Positions 38,389 through 50,350 of a stretch of DNA of 64,000 nucleotides are shown piece after piece; position 1 is the stretch's first letter, and every line of letters begins with the position of its first letter. Source of the stretch: Theocolax elegans (Eukaryota; Arthropoda; Insecta; Hymenoptera; Cerocephalidae); the NCBI GenBank assembly GCA_026168455.1, contig CM047425.1, positions 19,732,648-19,796,647 of the forward strand. The letters are read 5' to 3'. The translations under genes and the position numbers were made by a program. A model generated the notes under the pieces. That model did not search any database. It was not told where the DNA came from and saw only the letters and a list, made by a program, of their open reading frames with translations.

Positions 38389-40440
38389 TTCGTTAATGAA
38401 TTACACTCGATTTATCACAATCAATGTTCATTAATGTTATTAAATTCGGTAGGATATACACACTACATTACACAAAGTCACTGGAAATACTAGATTTTAA
38501 CTGGAACGAAATATTATATTATTGTACGACAACCACTGTATAATATCGTGCTTGGGTTAAAAAAATAAAAATGAAACAATATTAACCGCAAGTTTTGGTG
38601 TATGATTCAGTATATTAATTTGATTAATTTTCGATGATAATAACGCCATATGCGAATCAAGCTTCATACGCATGTAGTATTTCTTGTCTGACTAGATTTT
38701 CAAGGTTGTTTAGCATTTATATTTAATATTTTTACCTTTATCGTACATGTATAGTTATATAGATATCTTATTTTTCTTTATCTTCTTAATTCAAATAGGT
38801 TTTATTAATTCATGTACATGCTTTACTTCAAACAGAATGTACGTATGTTTTTTTAAAACTCAATAATAATTATTAATTTCGTGCCTTATGTTTATTTTCA
38901 AATTGGTAATTGTTATTAATAATTACTAATGATTTTAATTTTAAGTTGTAGATCTTTAATTTATTAATAATTAAATACATTTGTGAAGAAAGATATAATA
39001 TACTTTTTGAAAATTTATATTTATTTTGCCTACTGTATTTTTAATAATGTATCTTTTTTTATTAATTAAACGAAACCGCCAAAATAACCAATTTATTTCA
39101 TGTGCAAGTATAACAATGTAACGTATAAAGATTCGTAGAATATCTATACTTGCTAATTACCTATGGGCTTTTCACAAATAAATACAACTTTAGTATTTTA
39201 TTAATCCAAAAAATGGACATTTTTTGGAAATGGAAATTTTTTTCTAAAATAACCGATAAATTTGAAAATCATCAGCGTATTATTAAAAATAATTAAATAA
39301 TTTTTTAATATTCTTTAAAAATAATAATTAAAGAACTATTCATATTTAAAAGTACAACGTAATTTAATAATCTATTTAAAAAAATGACTTAATTATAGAA
39401 GATGTAAAAACATTCATTTATATAGTATCTGTTATAATATAATAGGTATACATTTTTTTCATTTATGCAAACAAGAGTTTTTAAACAGTTAATGAAACTA
39501 GAAATAAAATTCGAAATATATTAATATTATATACTGTTTAACGCATTATTCATTATTCAATGTTAATGAAAATAGTCTGTATATGATGTTTATTGTCTTA
39601 ATACATATAGATTTATACATAAATACCTGATGTGTTTATATAAGATATCTTACAATCTCAGTGTCGAGCAACTGTAAAGCTTAAACGATAGGTCAATCCG
39701 TCGAAAGAATTTCAATTTATGACGTAAATGCATTTAAACGATGATATTCCTATACACAATCAATTTTGGTATATTGTGATATGCCAATCCTAGGGATTTT
39801 CGTGAACGATTAAGTTAGCACTACCGTTAATACGTGGTTACAAATTCGTCAGAGCGCCATATTTAATATTATCTTATCGAAACTGACATTTTAATTTAAA
39901 TAATATGTCGTAATAATTAGAATCACTCTTTTTTTATATATACCATTTTTCAAATGTTTGCTCAATGTGTCCTTCCAGCCAAAAAACTTCTAGAGTCATA
40001 CTTACGTCGACTGAAATTGATTTTATGATAAGCATGCATGGTGTAAAGAAAAACGTAATTTTGTAATATTAAAATAATACCTGGAGCAACAATTTTTTTC
40101 TCTATCTTGCTCAATCCAATATCGTGACTATATGGATAGAAATTTATGGGAACAGGATCGATTTATGCTATTTTTAAACGATGCCACTATGAATCTAGTC
40201 TAATTCAAATGTACAATCATCGATATACCATGCAATTAACAAGATAACAAATTTTATTTCGGTTACCAACCCTACGTATATTTGGACCATTGATATATTC
40301 TCTATAAATAAATCCATATATAGATCACGACACCTCGGACGAAAAGTATAAATACTGTTATGAATCACGTGTACAACCCTGGATTATTCAACCCTTAATC
40401 TACGATAAAAAAAAGACGGTCCATCAACAATAAATTGAAG
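38389..40440. other. AT-rich intergenic sequence upstream of AANAT-like gene B
   Basis: About 2 kb of very AT-rich DNA with no supported gene. Promoter elements of gene B should lie near 38400-38500 but none is distinctive. Confidence 0.45.
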
Positions 40441-41165
40441 GATGAATCGTCGCGCGCGTATATCGGTAATATTAAAAACCCGTAGGTTTAAAAACGATTG
40501 CGGAATCCAGAGAGCGCCAAACATTTACATATCGATCTCGATAGCGCTTAATTGGGCAGCACCCGTCCCTCCGCCACTCCTCTCTCCCCCCCCCTTCTCT
40601 TTCCCCACCCCCGTATATTTGGAAGAGATCTTCTTCTTTCAAAAACGTGTATTACATGCATGTATATATAGAAAAATGTGCGCGCACGCGTCCGCAGCTG
40701 CGCGATGACTGAACGATATTCGACTCGCACTCGCACACGCGATCCAATCCGATAATATACACACTGAACGCATGACGAGCGTAATTAATGATCGCACGAA
40801 TGCGTAATCGAACGGGGAGTCCTCTTCTTCTTCTGCTTCTGCGTCGTATCTTTTTATTTCTCTTCTTTAGGGGAATACGGTGTAATCAAATTTGACGCTC
40901 GTATCTTCTTCTTTTTGCGCTTTGACCCGGAAGCGAACCTGACTCCAGTTTGAATAAGTAATTTTATAATTACGCGGCTGTCATTTGTTCATTAAGAAGC
41001 AGGTTCGGCAAGCTCCTACGGAATTTCGATCCGTGACGAAGTAATATTATATATCTACATGTACATGCGTGCAGCGTACGCGCGTATACATGCAGGGGAT
41101 GTCGAACCTGATTCGCGCGCGGTATTTTGGTAATTATCAGCCTTGGTTTTATTAATGGGGACCAA
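40441..41165. promoter_or_regulatory. GC/CpG-rich block, candidate regulatory region
   Basis: This is the most GC-rich segment of the gene-free centre. It has a C-rich tract at 40560-40615 and many CGCG words at 40680-41120. Frames are open on both strands by composition alone. It may be a promoter or enhancer of a gene not visible here, or a non-coding RNA start. Inference only. Confidence 0.3.
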
Positions 41166-41870
41166 GCTTTTTTTTTATTTATTTTATGGGATATAATAAC
41201 TTTTCCATTGGATAAGGATATACAATCTCTGAGCGTATTTATAACATCGACTTTGTAAAGTCAATGATATAATTTTAGTTATACCCCGCATTGACGTGTA
41301 AGATATACACATTCTATATAACAAATATCGATTTTTCTTTTAAACTCAATTTGCGAATTTAATAAATTTCATTATTTCTGATACTATATCGTTTATTTCA
41401 AAATTATGAGACCCTTCTGTTTGTTCTCCATTATATCTTGTGACTCCATTTATATGTCGTGATCAAGAGTTTTTCTTAAATATGTATTTTGAACAATCAA
41501 TTACGAATTGATTTTTCTTCAATTATTCAAATTTATATATTGATTTATTAAAAAATTAACATTTGTATTGATTAAAAGTTGATATAAATGTGTAATTTTT
41601 CTAAACATTGTTAAGTGATCTACCTAATATAATTTTGAATAATTTTTAAAATATTATATTTCTAGTTTAATATAGGCATCTATATTTTATACTGAATGAC
41701 ACGTGAATATACAGCAGATGCATTACTTTGATATACTAAAAAATATTTCGTTTAAAATTATGATTTAATTAATGATATATGTATTATAAATGCATTGTAT
41801 AAGCAGGTCATTTATACTAAAGTCTTAAAGTTTGCTTTTTCAAAATTGAATGCACCTGAAAAAATCGAAA
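41166..41870. other. AT-rich spacer
   Basis: No gene or repeat recognised. Confidence 0.4.
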
Positions 41871-42380
41871 GCATGAATGAAGCCAGGCCAATCGACGTAT
41901 ATGAGCATTGAAGGTAGCTTGCACCTCGAAAAAATTGAAATACATCAAATCGAAATCAGAAAATTGGCTTGCACTCATCTAAATTGGTCTCGATTAAGAA
42001 TCATGAAAGGCCGAATGTGCCGCAAAAACCGACAGTATATTATAATTAGGTGCAGCCGGTCAGAAATCTCCACGAATACACCCGCGTCGTTTCTAAACCC
42101 GCGCTAATCTGGGTAATAAGGAGTAATAACTCCCCCGCAGCGGGATATCGATCTTTATCCCGCGATATGTGCAGCCTCGAGGATTCGACCGAAAAGAGCA
42201 GTTTTTATTTTATCTGAAGGATTGGATCAAGTTTTGTTATAGGGAAGCCCCGTGGCGAGCCAATCGACTAACAAGCGTGGAAAATCGGCAATCGCGCGCT
42301 AAAACAGAGGGACCTCTACTGCTTGAAGAGTCATCCATCATACCATCTAACCACCTTGGACAGTCCATTTAAAAAGTGAT
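41871..42380. promoter_or_regulatory. GC-richer block with CpG clusters
   Basis: A second composition island, including a short palindromic-looking CCCGCAGCGGG at about 42132-42144. There are several open frames of 60-76 residues but no splice-bounded exon or family match. Candidate conserved non-coding DNA. Confidence 0.3.
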
Positions 42381-44254
42381 TAATTTTCGAACAAAGGTGC
42401 GAGTGATGCTTTTTTTCTTGTAGAACTCTGGATTTTCGTACCGTTTGACGAAAATTAGGCTTTAGATCCAAATAGGTTTTTGACAAAGAAATGTGGTTGT
42501 AAGGTTGATTGAGATATTTTCAAATGTTCAAATGTGTGTAACACTGACACGCTTAAGAATGCGAAGCGCTATATGCTTAAACGCAATGACGAATAAGAGA
42601 AATATTTATTTGACTTTAAAATTAAGATATTTATTATTCTTATCAAGAATTAATAAAAAAAGTTACTTTTCAAACTAGCTGTCTCAGTGATGTCACTCTG
42701 CCCCCTAATTTAGCATACAAAGCACTATTACAAATTTAATTTTCTACTAATTTGTACACTATAATTTACAACGAAAACTTTATGCTCGTTCTATTGCTTA
42801 ACACTTCCATTTATATATTTTTGAATTACAAATATTTTAATTGTTTAATACTAAATAATTGTTGCTAAATTAAATTATTGCAATGTTTATATTTATATTA
42901 ATTGTGACGGGCATCACAGTGCGACAGGAACCACGAGAAGCATCAAGTGAGCGGTAAAACGCGTACGTTACACAATAAATTAGTTGTATTTATTTGCATA
43001 AAGTATATAATGGAAAAAAATTATAAAATAATTTTTATTTCCTTGCTTCTTGATATACAAACGATTTTTTTTATATTATATATCGTACATTCATAATGTT
43101 TTAAAAGCTAAGTGTGATATTAATTTGATTCAGCCAAATTTTATTACTGACATTAATAATATTAAACAGGAAAGTTAGACTCGTAAAAGTAATTTTTGTG
43201 TACAAACTTTAGTATTTATGTATTTTAATGTATAATATAATCAGTCGCTGTGCTCATTTAAAAATGGGAGTCCCATTCGTTATTCTTTCTCCCAATTTAT
43301 ATGTATCGATAAATCGTAAAAACAACATAATATGTAAGCAGGAATACAAAGTTGGTATAAGGTAAACTACAGTTTTTATTTACATTTAAAGTTACAATGC
43401 GCTGTATACAAATGGTGTCAAATTTATCATCAGAGGGGTATTGAGTATTTCGGTAATTGCATGTAATTATAAAATTGCATTACTAAACATTTGTATAGGG
43501 AACCAAAACGAACTAAACCCAAAAATAAAGGAGTTATACTACAAGTTTACTATTTAGTAAGTAATTGAAGATTAAGTGTATATTGAATAAATTAGAATAA
43601 TTGTCCAAAAAAGTATCTGTTTAAAAAAATTTTAATAAAATAATTTATTATTAAAAATATATAAAAAAAGCGCAGTTGCATAATACACGAACAATGTTTA
43701 TTAATGTACAATATGGTAATAATGTGATTACTTTTACATAATATAATGCTATATAAATTGAATAAAAGGGAGATAAGACCCATAGAATCGTCGTAAAATT
43801 TGAAATTAATTAACTAGCAGCACCCTATTAAGAAAGAAACCAGCCATGTTACTGCGTGCTCTAACAAAAACAAGAGGAAATCTAAATAATGTTGTCCTAT
43901 GGATCGATTGTCAATAAAAGTACGACATACGTGACCAGAAAACCAGATTATAAATTCTTCTTATCTTTTTACCTTGAATTTACCTTTTTTATGATAGAAT
44001 AAATAAGGGCCTTTCTCGTGTCAAAGACACATAAAGAGGTCAAACCAGCTAGATCGTAAATCAATCGAGGCGACGAATTAACGCGCGGAAGGGCTCGTTA
44101 AAGTATAATTACATTGAAACGAAATCTCTTCTTTGCTTCCCGTCCCTTCGTTCGATAATCAAAGTTATATATCCAGGCGCCAGAGTGATTTTCCAAAAAC
44201 ACCACTTCGGACCAGATGGTTGCTAGATTCGTTGAACATGTATTAGAAATATAA
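42381..44254. other. AT-rich intergenic sequence
   Basis: Nothing gene-like was supported. A short CpG-bearing stretch at 42903-42970 and another near 44060-44100 are isolated. Confidence 0.4.
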
Positions 44255-45566
44255 TACAGTCACGATCAAAAACTTTTCTCGACTACAGTTTTTTAATATT
44301 CTAAATTATCGTTCCATCTAACTCACGCTTAATTTAATTAAAAGTATTATAATAATTTTTCTTCCTTATATATGAATGTTAAGTTATTTATTAATATACT
44401 TTATTAAGTTACAGAGACCAACCTAGAATATTCAAAAAATTTTAAAACTTAAGGGGACAAGCCTCTGGACAAGTCAGTGTTAAGCATGTAAAAAAAAAAT
44501 TGGTAGGTTTTTGGACTATAAAACTTGATTGAAATATTAAATATTTCTAGTATTTTGGGATATAAAAATACTTGGAAAAGGCACCATTTTAAGCTGAATT
44601 ACATCTTGAAATTTTCATTTTTACCTTAGCTATACGTACTTTACTACCTATTTTACCCATTGTTGCGCAAGTACTTATAACTATGAAATAAATGAAACTT
44701 AAAAAAATGAACTAAAAGAAATAAAAGAACTTAAAAAAATGAGAATATCAAAGTCTAATCAGGCTTAAAATGATTATATGTCAAAAAATACTAAAAATAT
44801 ATATTTCAATTAAATTTTGTAGTCCGAAAACCTGCAATTTTTATTTACATTCTTAACCCTGGCTTGTCCCCTTAATTATAAGAAAAATCTGAAAAAATCA
44901 CAGATACTGTTCATTCTGAAATAATTAATTGTTGATTAATTATAGGTATCATTCACGGCTGCCCAGAAGTTTCGCTGATTTATCAAAAAAATATTTGAAA
45001 AAATTCACAGATTATCTTCAAAAGAAACACAACATTGTTATAGAACGTTTTTTCGGAAAATTGGATGATCCTCGCGTAAGAAATAATAAATAATTTTTCT
45101 GTTTATTGAGGTTTATATCCCGTTGAAACTTTGTAGATTAACAGCATTTTTCTGAAACATGAAGTTAGCGCTAATTATTGTATACATATTTAAGTGTGAT
45201 GTGATATATAAAATTGAGTAAGCGCTCGAATCGAAGATCTCAAATCTCGATCTCGAGCATTAAAAAACTCGAAAATCAATCGAAAACAAAACATCGGCGC
45301 GCGTAGCGTGCCCAAATCCACTAGTTTAAGTGAAATTTAAATATTTTTGTGTTATCGAACATTTAAAAAATTTCACATATCACTTACAAAAATGCTCAAC
45401 ATTTGTGCGTGTAAACATATTTTGTAAAAATTGAAAATAATGTGATAAATATAGAATTTCCCTTTTCTAATTTTGACCTACGTGTGCATAAAGTGCACTT
45501 ATTCCCAGACAATGTGCATTGAACATGAAATAGTTATATATCCTAATACTTTTGACCGACACTGTA
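44255..45566 (+). mobile_element. Non-autonomous Tc1/mariner-like element, carrying a nested element
   Basis: The left end TACAGTCACGATCAAAAAC (44255-) matches the reverse complement of the right end, which reads TACAGTGTCGGTCAAAAG inward from 45566. TA dinucleotides at both termini fit the TA target of Tc1/mariner transposases. The interior has no intact transposase. It is interrupted by the TTAA-flanked element at 44453-44871; without it the element is about 890 bp. A second, inverted copy of its interior lies at about 46900-47280 and lacks the insertion. Confidence 0.75.
44453..44871. mobile_element. TTAA-flanked non-autonomous element (piggyBac-like MITE candidate), nested
   Basis: The body is 419 bp with long imperfect terminal inverted repeats starting GGGGACAAGCC and continuing for roughly 150 bases per arm. 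TTAA sits at both ends (44449-44452 and 44872-44875). The related copy at 46900-47280 (minus) runs straight through this point with a single CCAATTATAAG-like sequence, i.e. an unoccupied site. TTAA duplication is the hallmark of piggyBac transposases; the terminal bases themselves do not settle the family. Confidence 0.8.
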
Positions 45567-46899
45567 TAATACATATAAACCCATATAACGAGCACGCACC
45601 GTTACCATAAGCTCTTGTTTTCTTACCCGATAATTTGTGGGGACCAGGGGCGCGATACACATCGCGATCGGGCTCTGATATACGATCGGGCCCCTCTGCA
45701 AGACGGAAATTATCCGTTTCACGCCCACGTAACGTCCGGAATCGGGCCCCCGCGCTTTCGCTCCCTCTTCCTAGTTTGGCCCCCGGCCTCGAAAATCCGC
45801 GTATACCTTCATCATTTTCCTTTTTTTTTTCTTATTCACTTTTTTTTATACGTGTATATATACGTGGGGTTAGGAGGGGATTTGATGCTTTCTTGTGCCT
45901 GATGCCGGCCACGTGGGCATTATCGAATTAGACGGCCAGCTCTTGTTTTCATCGGAGAGGAATTTTTAAGGTTCTGTTTTGTTTTTTTTTTCTTTTTTAA
46001 ACTATACTTACGGCGTTTCCTTTTCTTCTTTTCTTTTTGTGAGGTGTATGCGATATTTTTAGTGTACGCTAAGCAACTTTTATTTTTACAGTCTTGTTTA
46101 GTAAGTATATATCTTTTTCGAAATTTCCATAACGAACATTACAGGATACAGATCGTACCAAATTGTTCATAATTATGTTGTTTTGGTAATTGATTAAACA
46201 TAGAGTGTATATGCGTATGGTAGAGGGCAAATCTCACGACTACGTAACATATTTTTCAATTTTACTATTTTAATATTTTCCATCTTGTCCAATTTGCTGA
46301 TATTTTTCATGAGAAGTAAATTATTTTTATTGATTTTTATATTTTATTCGAATAGATTTTAAATTTCGTTCAACATATAGGTAGTTTTTTTAAATCAGTA
46401 CCACTTAAAGGAAAATTTTAAATTATTAATGCTTTTAGTATACATTTATCTTCTATACATAATTTCTCATATTCTATCTTAGGTGGAACCCTATAGTCAA
46501 AATGTCAAACTCAGAAGTATGTTACATTAAAATTTAAGCAAAATTATAAAAACATTGCCATTTGTTGAAATAGAATCTATAGTTGTGTAAAATTTTAAGG
46601 TTGTTAGTATAGTAGTTTATGAGATTAATTATTTGAAATATGTGAACTGATACTTAATCTCGTCACTTGTTATATTCATCACATTTACAGTTTGCACAAT
46701 CATTGATGATATGCGTCGTATAAGCAGTATTTATTTTTTACGTAATCGTTTCTACAGGTCATAAACACTACATTGTGAGCGTATCTACCTTGACTAATTA
46801 TTAATAATTACTTTTTTTAATTTTCTTTTTCATTAAAAATGGTTCGTAATTTTGCAAATCGTTAATCGAACTTGACTTAATGGAATGCGAACCCTAAAA
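45567..46899. other. Intergenic sequence with a GC-rich patch at 45595-45960
   Basis: The patch at 45595-45960 is CpG-rich with open frames on both strands but no splice-bounded exon. The remainder is AT-rich. It may be regulatory DNA. Confidence 0.35.
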
Positions 46900-47281
46900 A
46901 ACTAGAAAAATGATATATTTTTTATTAAACGTGGAATTTAATTTACCAAAAAAAAAACATTCTGTAACGATGTTGTGTTTCCTTTGAAGATATATTCTGT
47001 GATTTTTTTCAAATCTTTTTTTGATAAATCAGCGTTATTTTTGAGCAGATGTGAATCATTGCTTTATAGCTATATATTGCCGACCAAAAATGGTTATTTA
47101 CGCACAATTATTTAATAATTAATTATTTCGTAAAAATCTCTCTATCACGCTATTCTATTAGATTTTTCTTATAATTGGGTTTTAAAATTTTTAGGATTTT
47201 CTAAATAAGTCTCTGCATTTTAGGTATCACATCTCATTAGACAGAATTTCATATTCTGCTACAATCAACACTATAATGGTC
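46900..47281 (-). mobile_element. Partial second copy of the Tc1/mariner-like element
   Basis: Read on the minus strand, about 47235-46900 aligns with 44410-45120 apart from the nested insertion, sharing the TTATAAGAAAAATCT, CGCTGATTTATCAAAAAAA and AAACACAACAT blocks. The outer end near 47275 is weakly similar to the terminal repeat. Identity is perhaps 70-80 percent, so this copy is old. Confidence 0.65.
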
Positions 47282-47392
47282 TATATATGTATTGCTCATT
47301 CGATAGTCTACACAACACTGCACGATGTTTATAAACACTCCTAGATTTCTTAAATATATAAATATTATATTATGTTTAACACTCGTGAATTC

Positions 47393-47770
47393 ATAGTTTG
47401 GATAGGGTTATCGATTGCTTTAACGAGTCAAGTTATTTATTGAACTGCACAACGTTTCGGAGACAAATTTGCCTCCATCTTCAGGTGCGCTAAACTTGTG
47501 ATTGTCACATTGCGTTTCAAACAAAAACTTGTCAATATTTTAGAGTGTAAATTCTCAAAGAAGTTATAAAGCTATCAAAGTCATTAATTTTAAATTGGTA
47601 AACAATTCATTGAACTAAAATGAAGAAGAAGAAAAAGTTTTTGTTTGAAACGCAATGCGACAATCACAAGTTTAGCACCTGAAGATGGAGGCAAATTTGT
47701 CTCCGAAACGTTGTCCAGTTCAATAAATAACTTAACTCGTTAAAGCAATCGATAACCCTATCCAAACTAT
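47393..47770. mobile_element. 378-bp foldback element
   Basis: Both ends read ATAGTTTGGATAGGGTTATC inward, and the inverted arms extend about 140 bases each with few mismatches (47393-47535 and 47630-47770), including the conserved block CAACGTTTCGGAGACAAATT followed by a CTTCAGGTGC. The central about 95 bases are unpaired. No coding capacity. Transposon family not assigned. Confidence 0.85.
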
Positions 47771-48020
47771 AAATATTATATATACAATGGGATCCGCAGA
47801 TAGTTGTAATATTATTATTTTACACGATATAAGCGAGTACTTAAAAAATTAAAATCTTATAAATGCATTCAAGTTAATAAAGTGAATATACCTTTGCAGC
47901 ACCGTTTATCTTGCAGCAATATAAAATATTTCTATTTGATAAGAAATCTTGGGCAGCAACATACAAATTTTACGAAAAGTTTTTTAGTATTAAATCTCCC
48001 AAAGTCATTGTAGTGAACAT
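47771..48020. other. AT-rich spacer
   Basis: No feature recognised. Confidence 0.4.
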
Positions 48021-48047
48021 AATATATATATATATATATATATATAT
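48021..48047. repeat. (AT)n tract flanking the giant foldback
   Basis: About 13 AT units directly abut the left end of the foldback. A shorter AT run follows the right end (50336-50350), suggesting insertion into a TA microsatellite. Confidence 0.9.
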
Positions 48048-50335
48048 GGGTGGTTCTCTGTGACATCGAAGATGAAAAAAATAAATATTGCTATAACTGT
48101 GGGAATATGTTTTAGAGGTATCCAGTAGTTCTCCTGAATTTTTTCAGATTTTTTCTGGGCCATTATTTTAAGTTACAGAGAGTCAAAGTTGACATTTTAG
48201 CACTTTTTTGCATTATATGCCCATTTTCATGAATTTTTAGCTCCCAGGGGATGCATTTTTCACTAAAAACATAACTATGACTTTTTTTGTAAAATTTTCC
48301 GAACTTTTCATTAAAAATACCTTTAAAGACATAAATGTATGCTGTCACACTCTTGTAAGCCATTTAAACCTTAAATACTGAAAATCAGCAATTCTGCTCC
48401 GGACTCTGGTAACCTAATACTGTCTAAAAGATGTCTTTTTATAGTCAGAAACTGCCTAAAAATTTCCAGAGTGGGTCTAAATCATTAAGATCACTTATGG
48501 TCAAAATATCCGGGAAAAGTGCCCGAAATATTAATAGAAATGTATATTTGTTGCCTTATAACGATGAATCTAGTAGCATGATCATTGCAAAAAAATTTAT
48601 GCACTTACCTTGGAATGGTAGAAAAGTATCTCCACTTGTTTCAGTATCCATCTAATCTCCTGTAAGCTGCTAAAAATACAAATATTATTATAAAATTATA
48701 AAAAATTATTTTTTAAACATTTATAATGCTGGATTTTTAGTTTTACATCCCTTACAAGAATTATAATACTAATCTGAAGGATTACTATAAATATATAAAC
48801 ATCATTATTACAATAACTGAATATACGTATTTAATACAAAAGATATATAAATAAATCGGATATATAATTATAATGAATAATATGATAACGTGACAGTGAC
48901 AAGTTTGTGAAATCTAAACAATGTATTGCTGAATAATATTAATAATAATGTTGATACTTTTATAGTAATCCTTCAGATTAGTATTATAATTCTTGTAAGG
49001 GATGTAAAACTAAAAATCCAGCATTATAAATGTTTAAAAAATAATTTTTTATAATTTTATAATAATATTTGTATTTTTAGCAGCTTACAGGAGATTAGAT
49101 GGATACTGAAACAAGTGGAGATACTTTTCTACCATTCCAAGGTAAGTGCATAAATTTTTTTGCAATGATCATGCTACTAGATTCATCGTTATAAGGCAAC
49201 AAATATACATTTCTATTAATATTTCGGGCACTTTTCCCGGATATTTTGACCATAAGTGATCTTAATGATTTAGACCCAATCCATCTAATCTCCTGTAAGC
49301 TGCTAAAAATACAAATATTATTATAAAATTATAAAAAATTATTTTTTAAACATTTATAATGCTGGATTTTTAGTTTTACATCCCTTACAAGAATTATAAT
49401 ACTAATCTGAAGGATTACTATAAATATATAAACATCATTATTACAATAACTGAATATACGTATTTAATACAAAAGATATATAAATAAATCGGATATATAA
49501 TTATAATGAATAATATGATAACGTGACAGTGACAAGTTTGTGAAATCTAAACAATGTATTGCTGAATAATATTAATAATAATGTTGATACTTTTATAGTA
49601 ATCCTTCAGATTAGTATTATAATTCTTGTAAGGGATGTAAAACTAAAAATCCAGCATTATAAATGTTTAAAAAATAATTTTTTATAATTTTATAATAATA
49701 TTTGTATTTTTAGCAGCTTACAGGAGATTAGATGGATACTGAAACAAGTGGAGATACTTTTCTACCATTCCAAGGTAAGTGCATAAATTTTTTTGCAATG
49801 ATCATGCTACTAGATTCATCGTTATAAGGCAACAAATATACATTTCTATTAATATTTCGGGCACTTTTCCCGGATATTTTGACCATAAGTGATCTTAATG
49901 ATTTAGACCCACTCTGGAAATTTTTAGGCAGTTTCTGACTATAAAAAGACATCTTTTAGACAGTATTAGGTTACCAGAGTCCGGAGCAGAATTGCTGATT
50001 TTCAGTATTTAAGGTTTAAATGGCTTACAAGAGTGTGACAGCATACATTTATGTCTTTAAAGGTATTTTTAATGAAAAGTTCGGAAAATTTTACAAAAAA
50101 AGTCATAGTTATGTTTTTAGTGAAAAATGCATCCCCTGGGAGCTAAAAATTCATGAAAATGGGCATATAATGCAAAAAAGTGCTAAAATGTCAACTTTGA
50201 CTCTCTGTAACTTAAAATAATGGCCCAGAAAAAATCTGAAAAAATTCAGGAGAACTACTGGATACCTCTAAAACATATTCCCACAGTTATAGCAATATTT
50301 ATTTTTTTCATCTTCGATGTCACAGAGAACCACCC
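48048..50335. mobile_element. 2.29-kb giant foldback element with tandemly duplicated core
   Basis: The outer arms, 48048-48650 and 49733-50335, are perfect reverse complements as far as I can read, beginning GGGTGGTTCTCTGTGACATC. The core (about 48651-49100) is itself palindromic around about 48850-48890. A 633-bp unit (48646-49278) made of this core plus an inverted arm segment is repeated head-to-tail at 49279-49911, joined at GACCCAATCCATC. The arrangement is thus A-B-M-B'-M-B'-A', where primes mark inverted copies. The identical 66- and 74-residue open frames on each arm are by-products of the repeat and have no family match. No transposase is present. TA flanks fit a TA-targeting element. 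Confidence 0.9.
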
Positions 50336-50350
50336 ATATATATATATATA

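Noticed and set aside
45615..45931. Overlapping frames of 95 and 98 residues
   Set aside because: Both sit in a GC-rich patch, are open in several frames at once and show no domain or splice structure.
48163..50220. Pairs of identical small open frames (66 aa at 48163-48363 and 50020-50220; 74 aa at 48431-48655 and 49728-49952) as duplicated genes
   Set aside because: They are identical because they lie in the arms of the foldback element; they have no family features and are better explained as repeat by-products.
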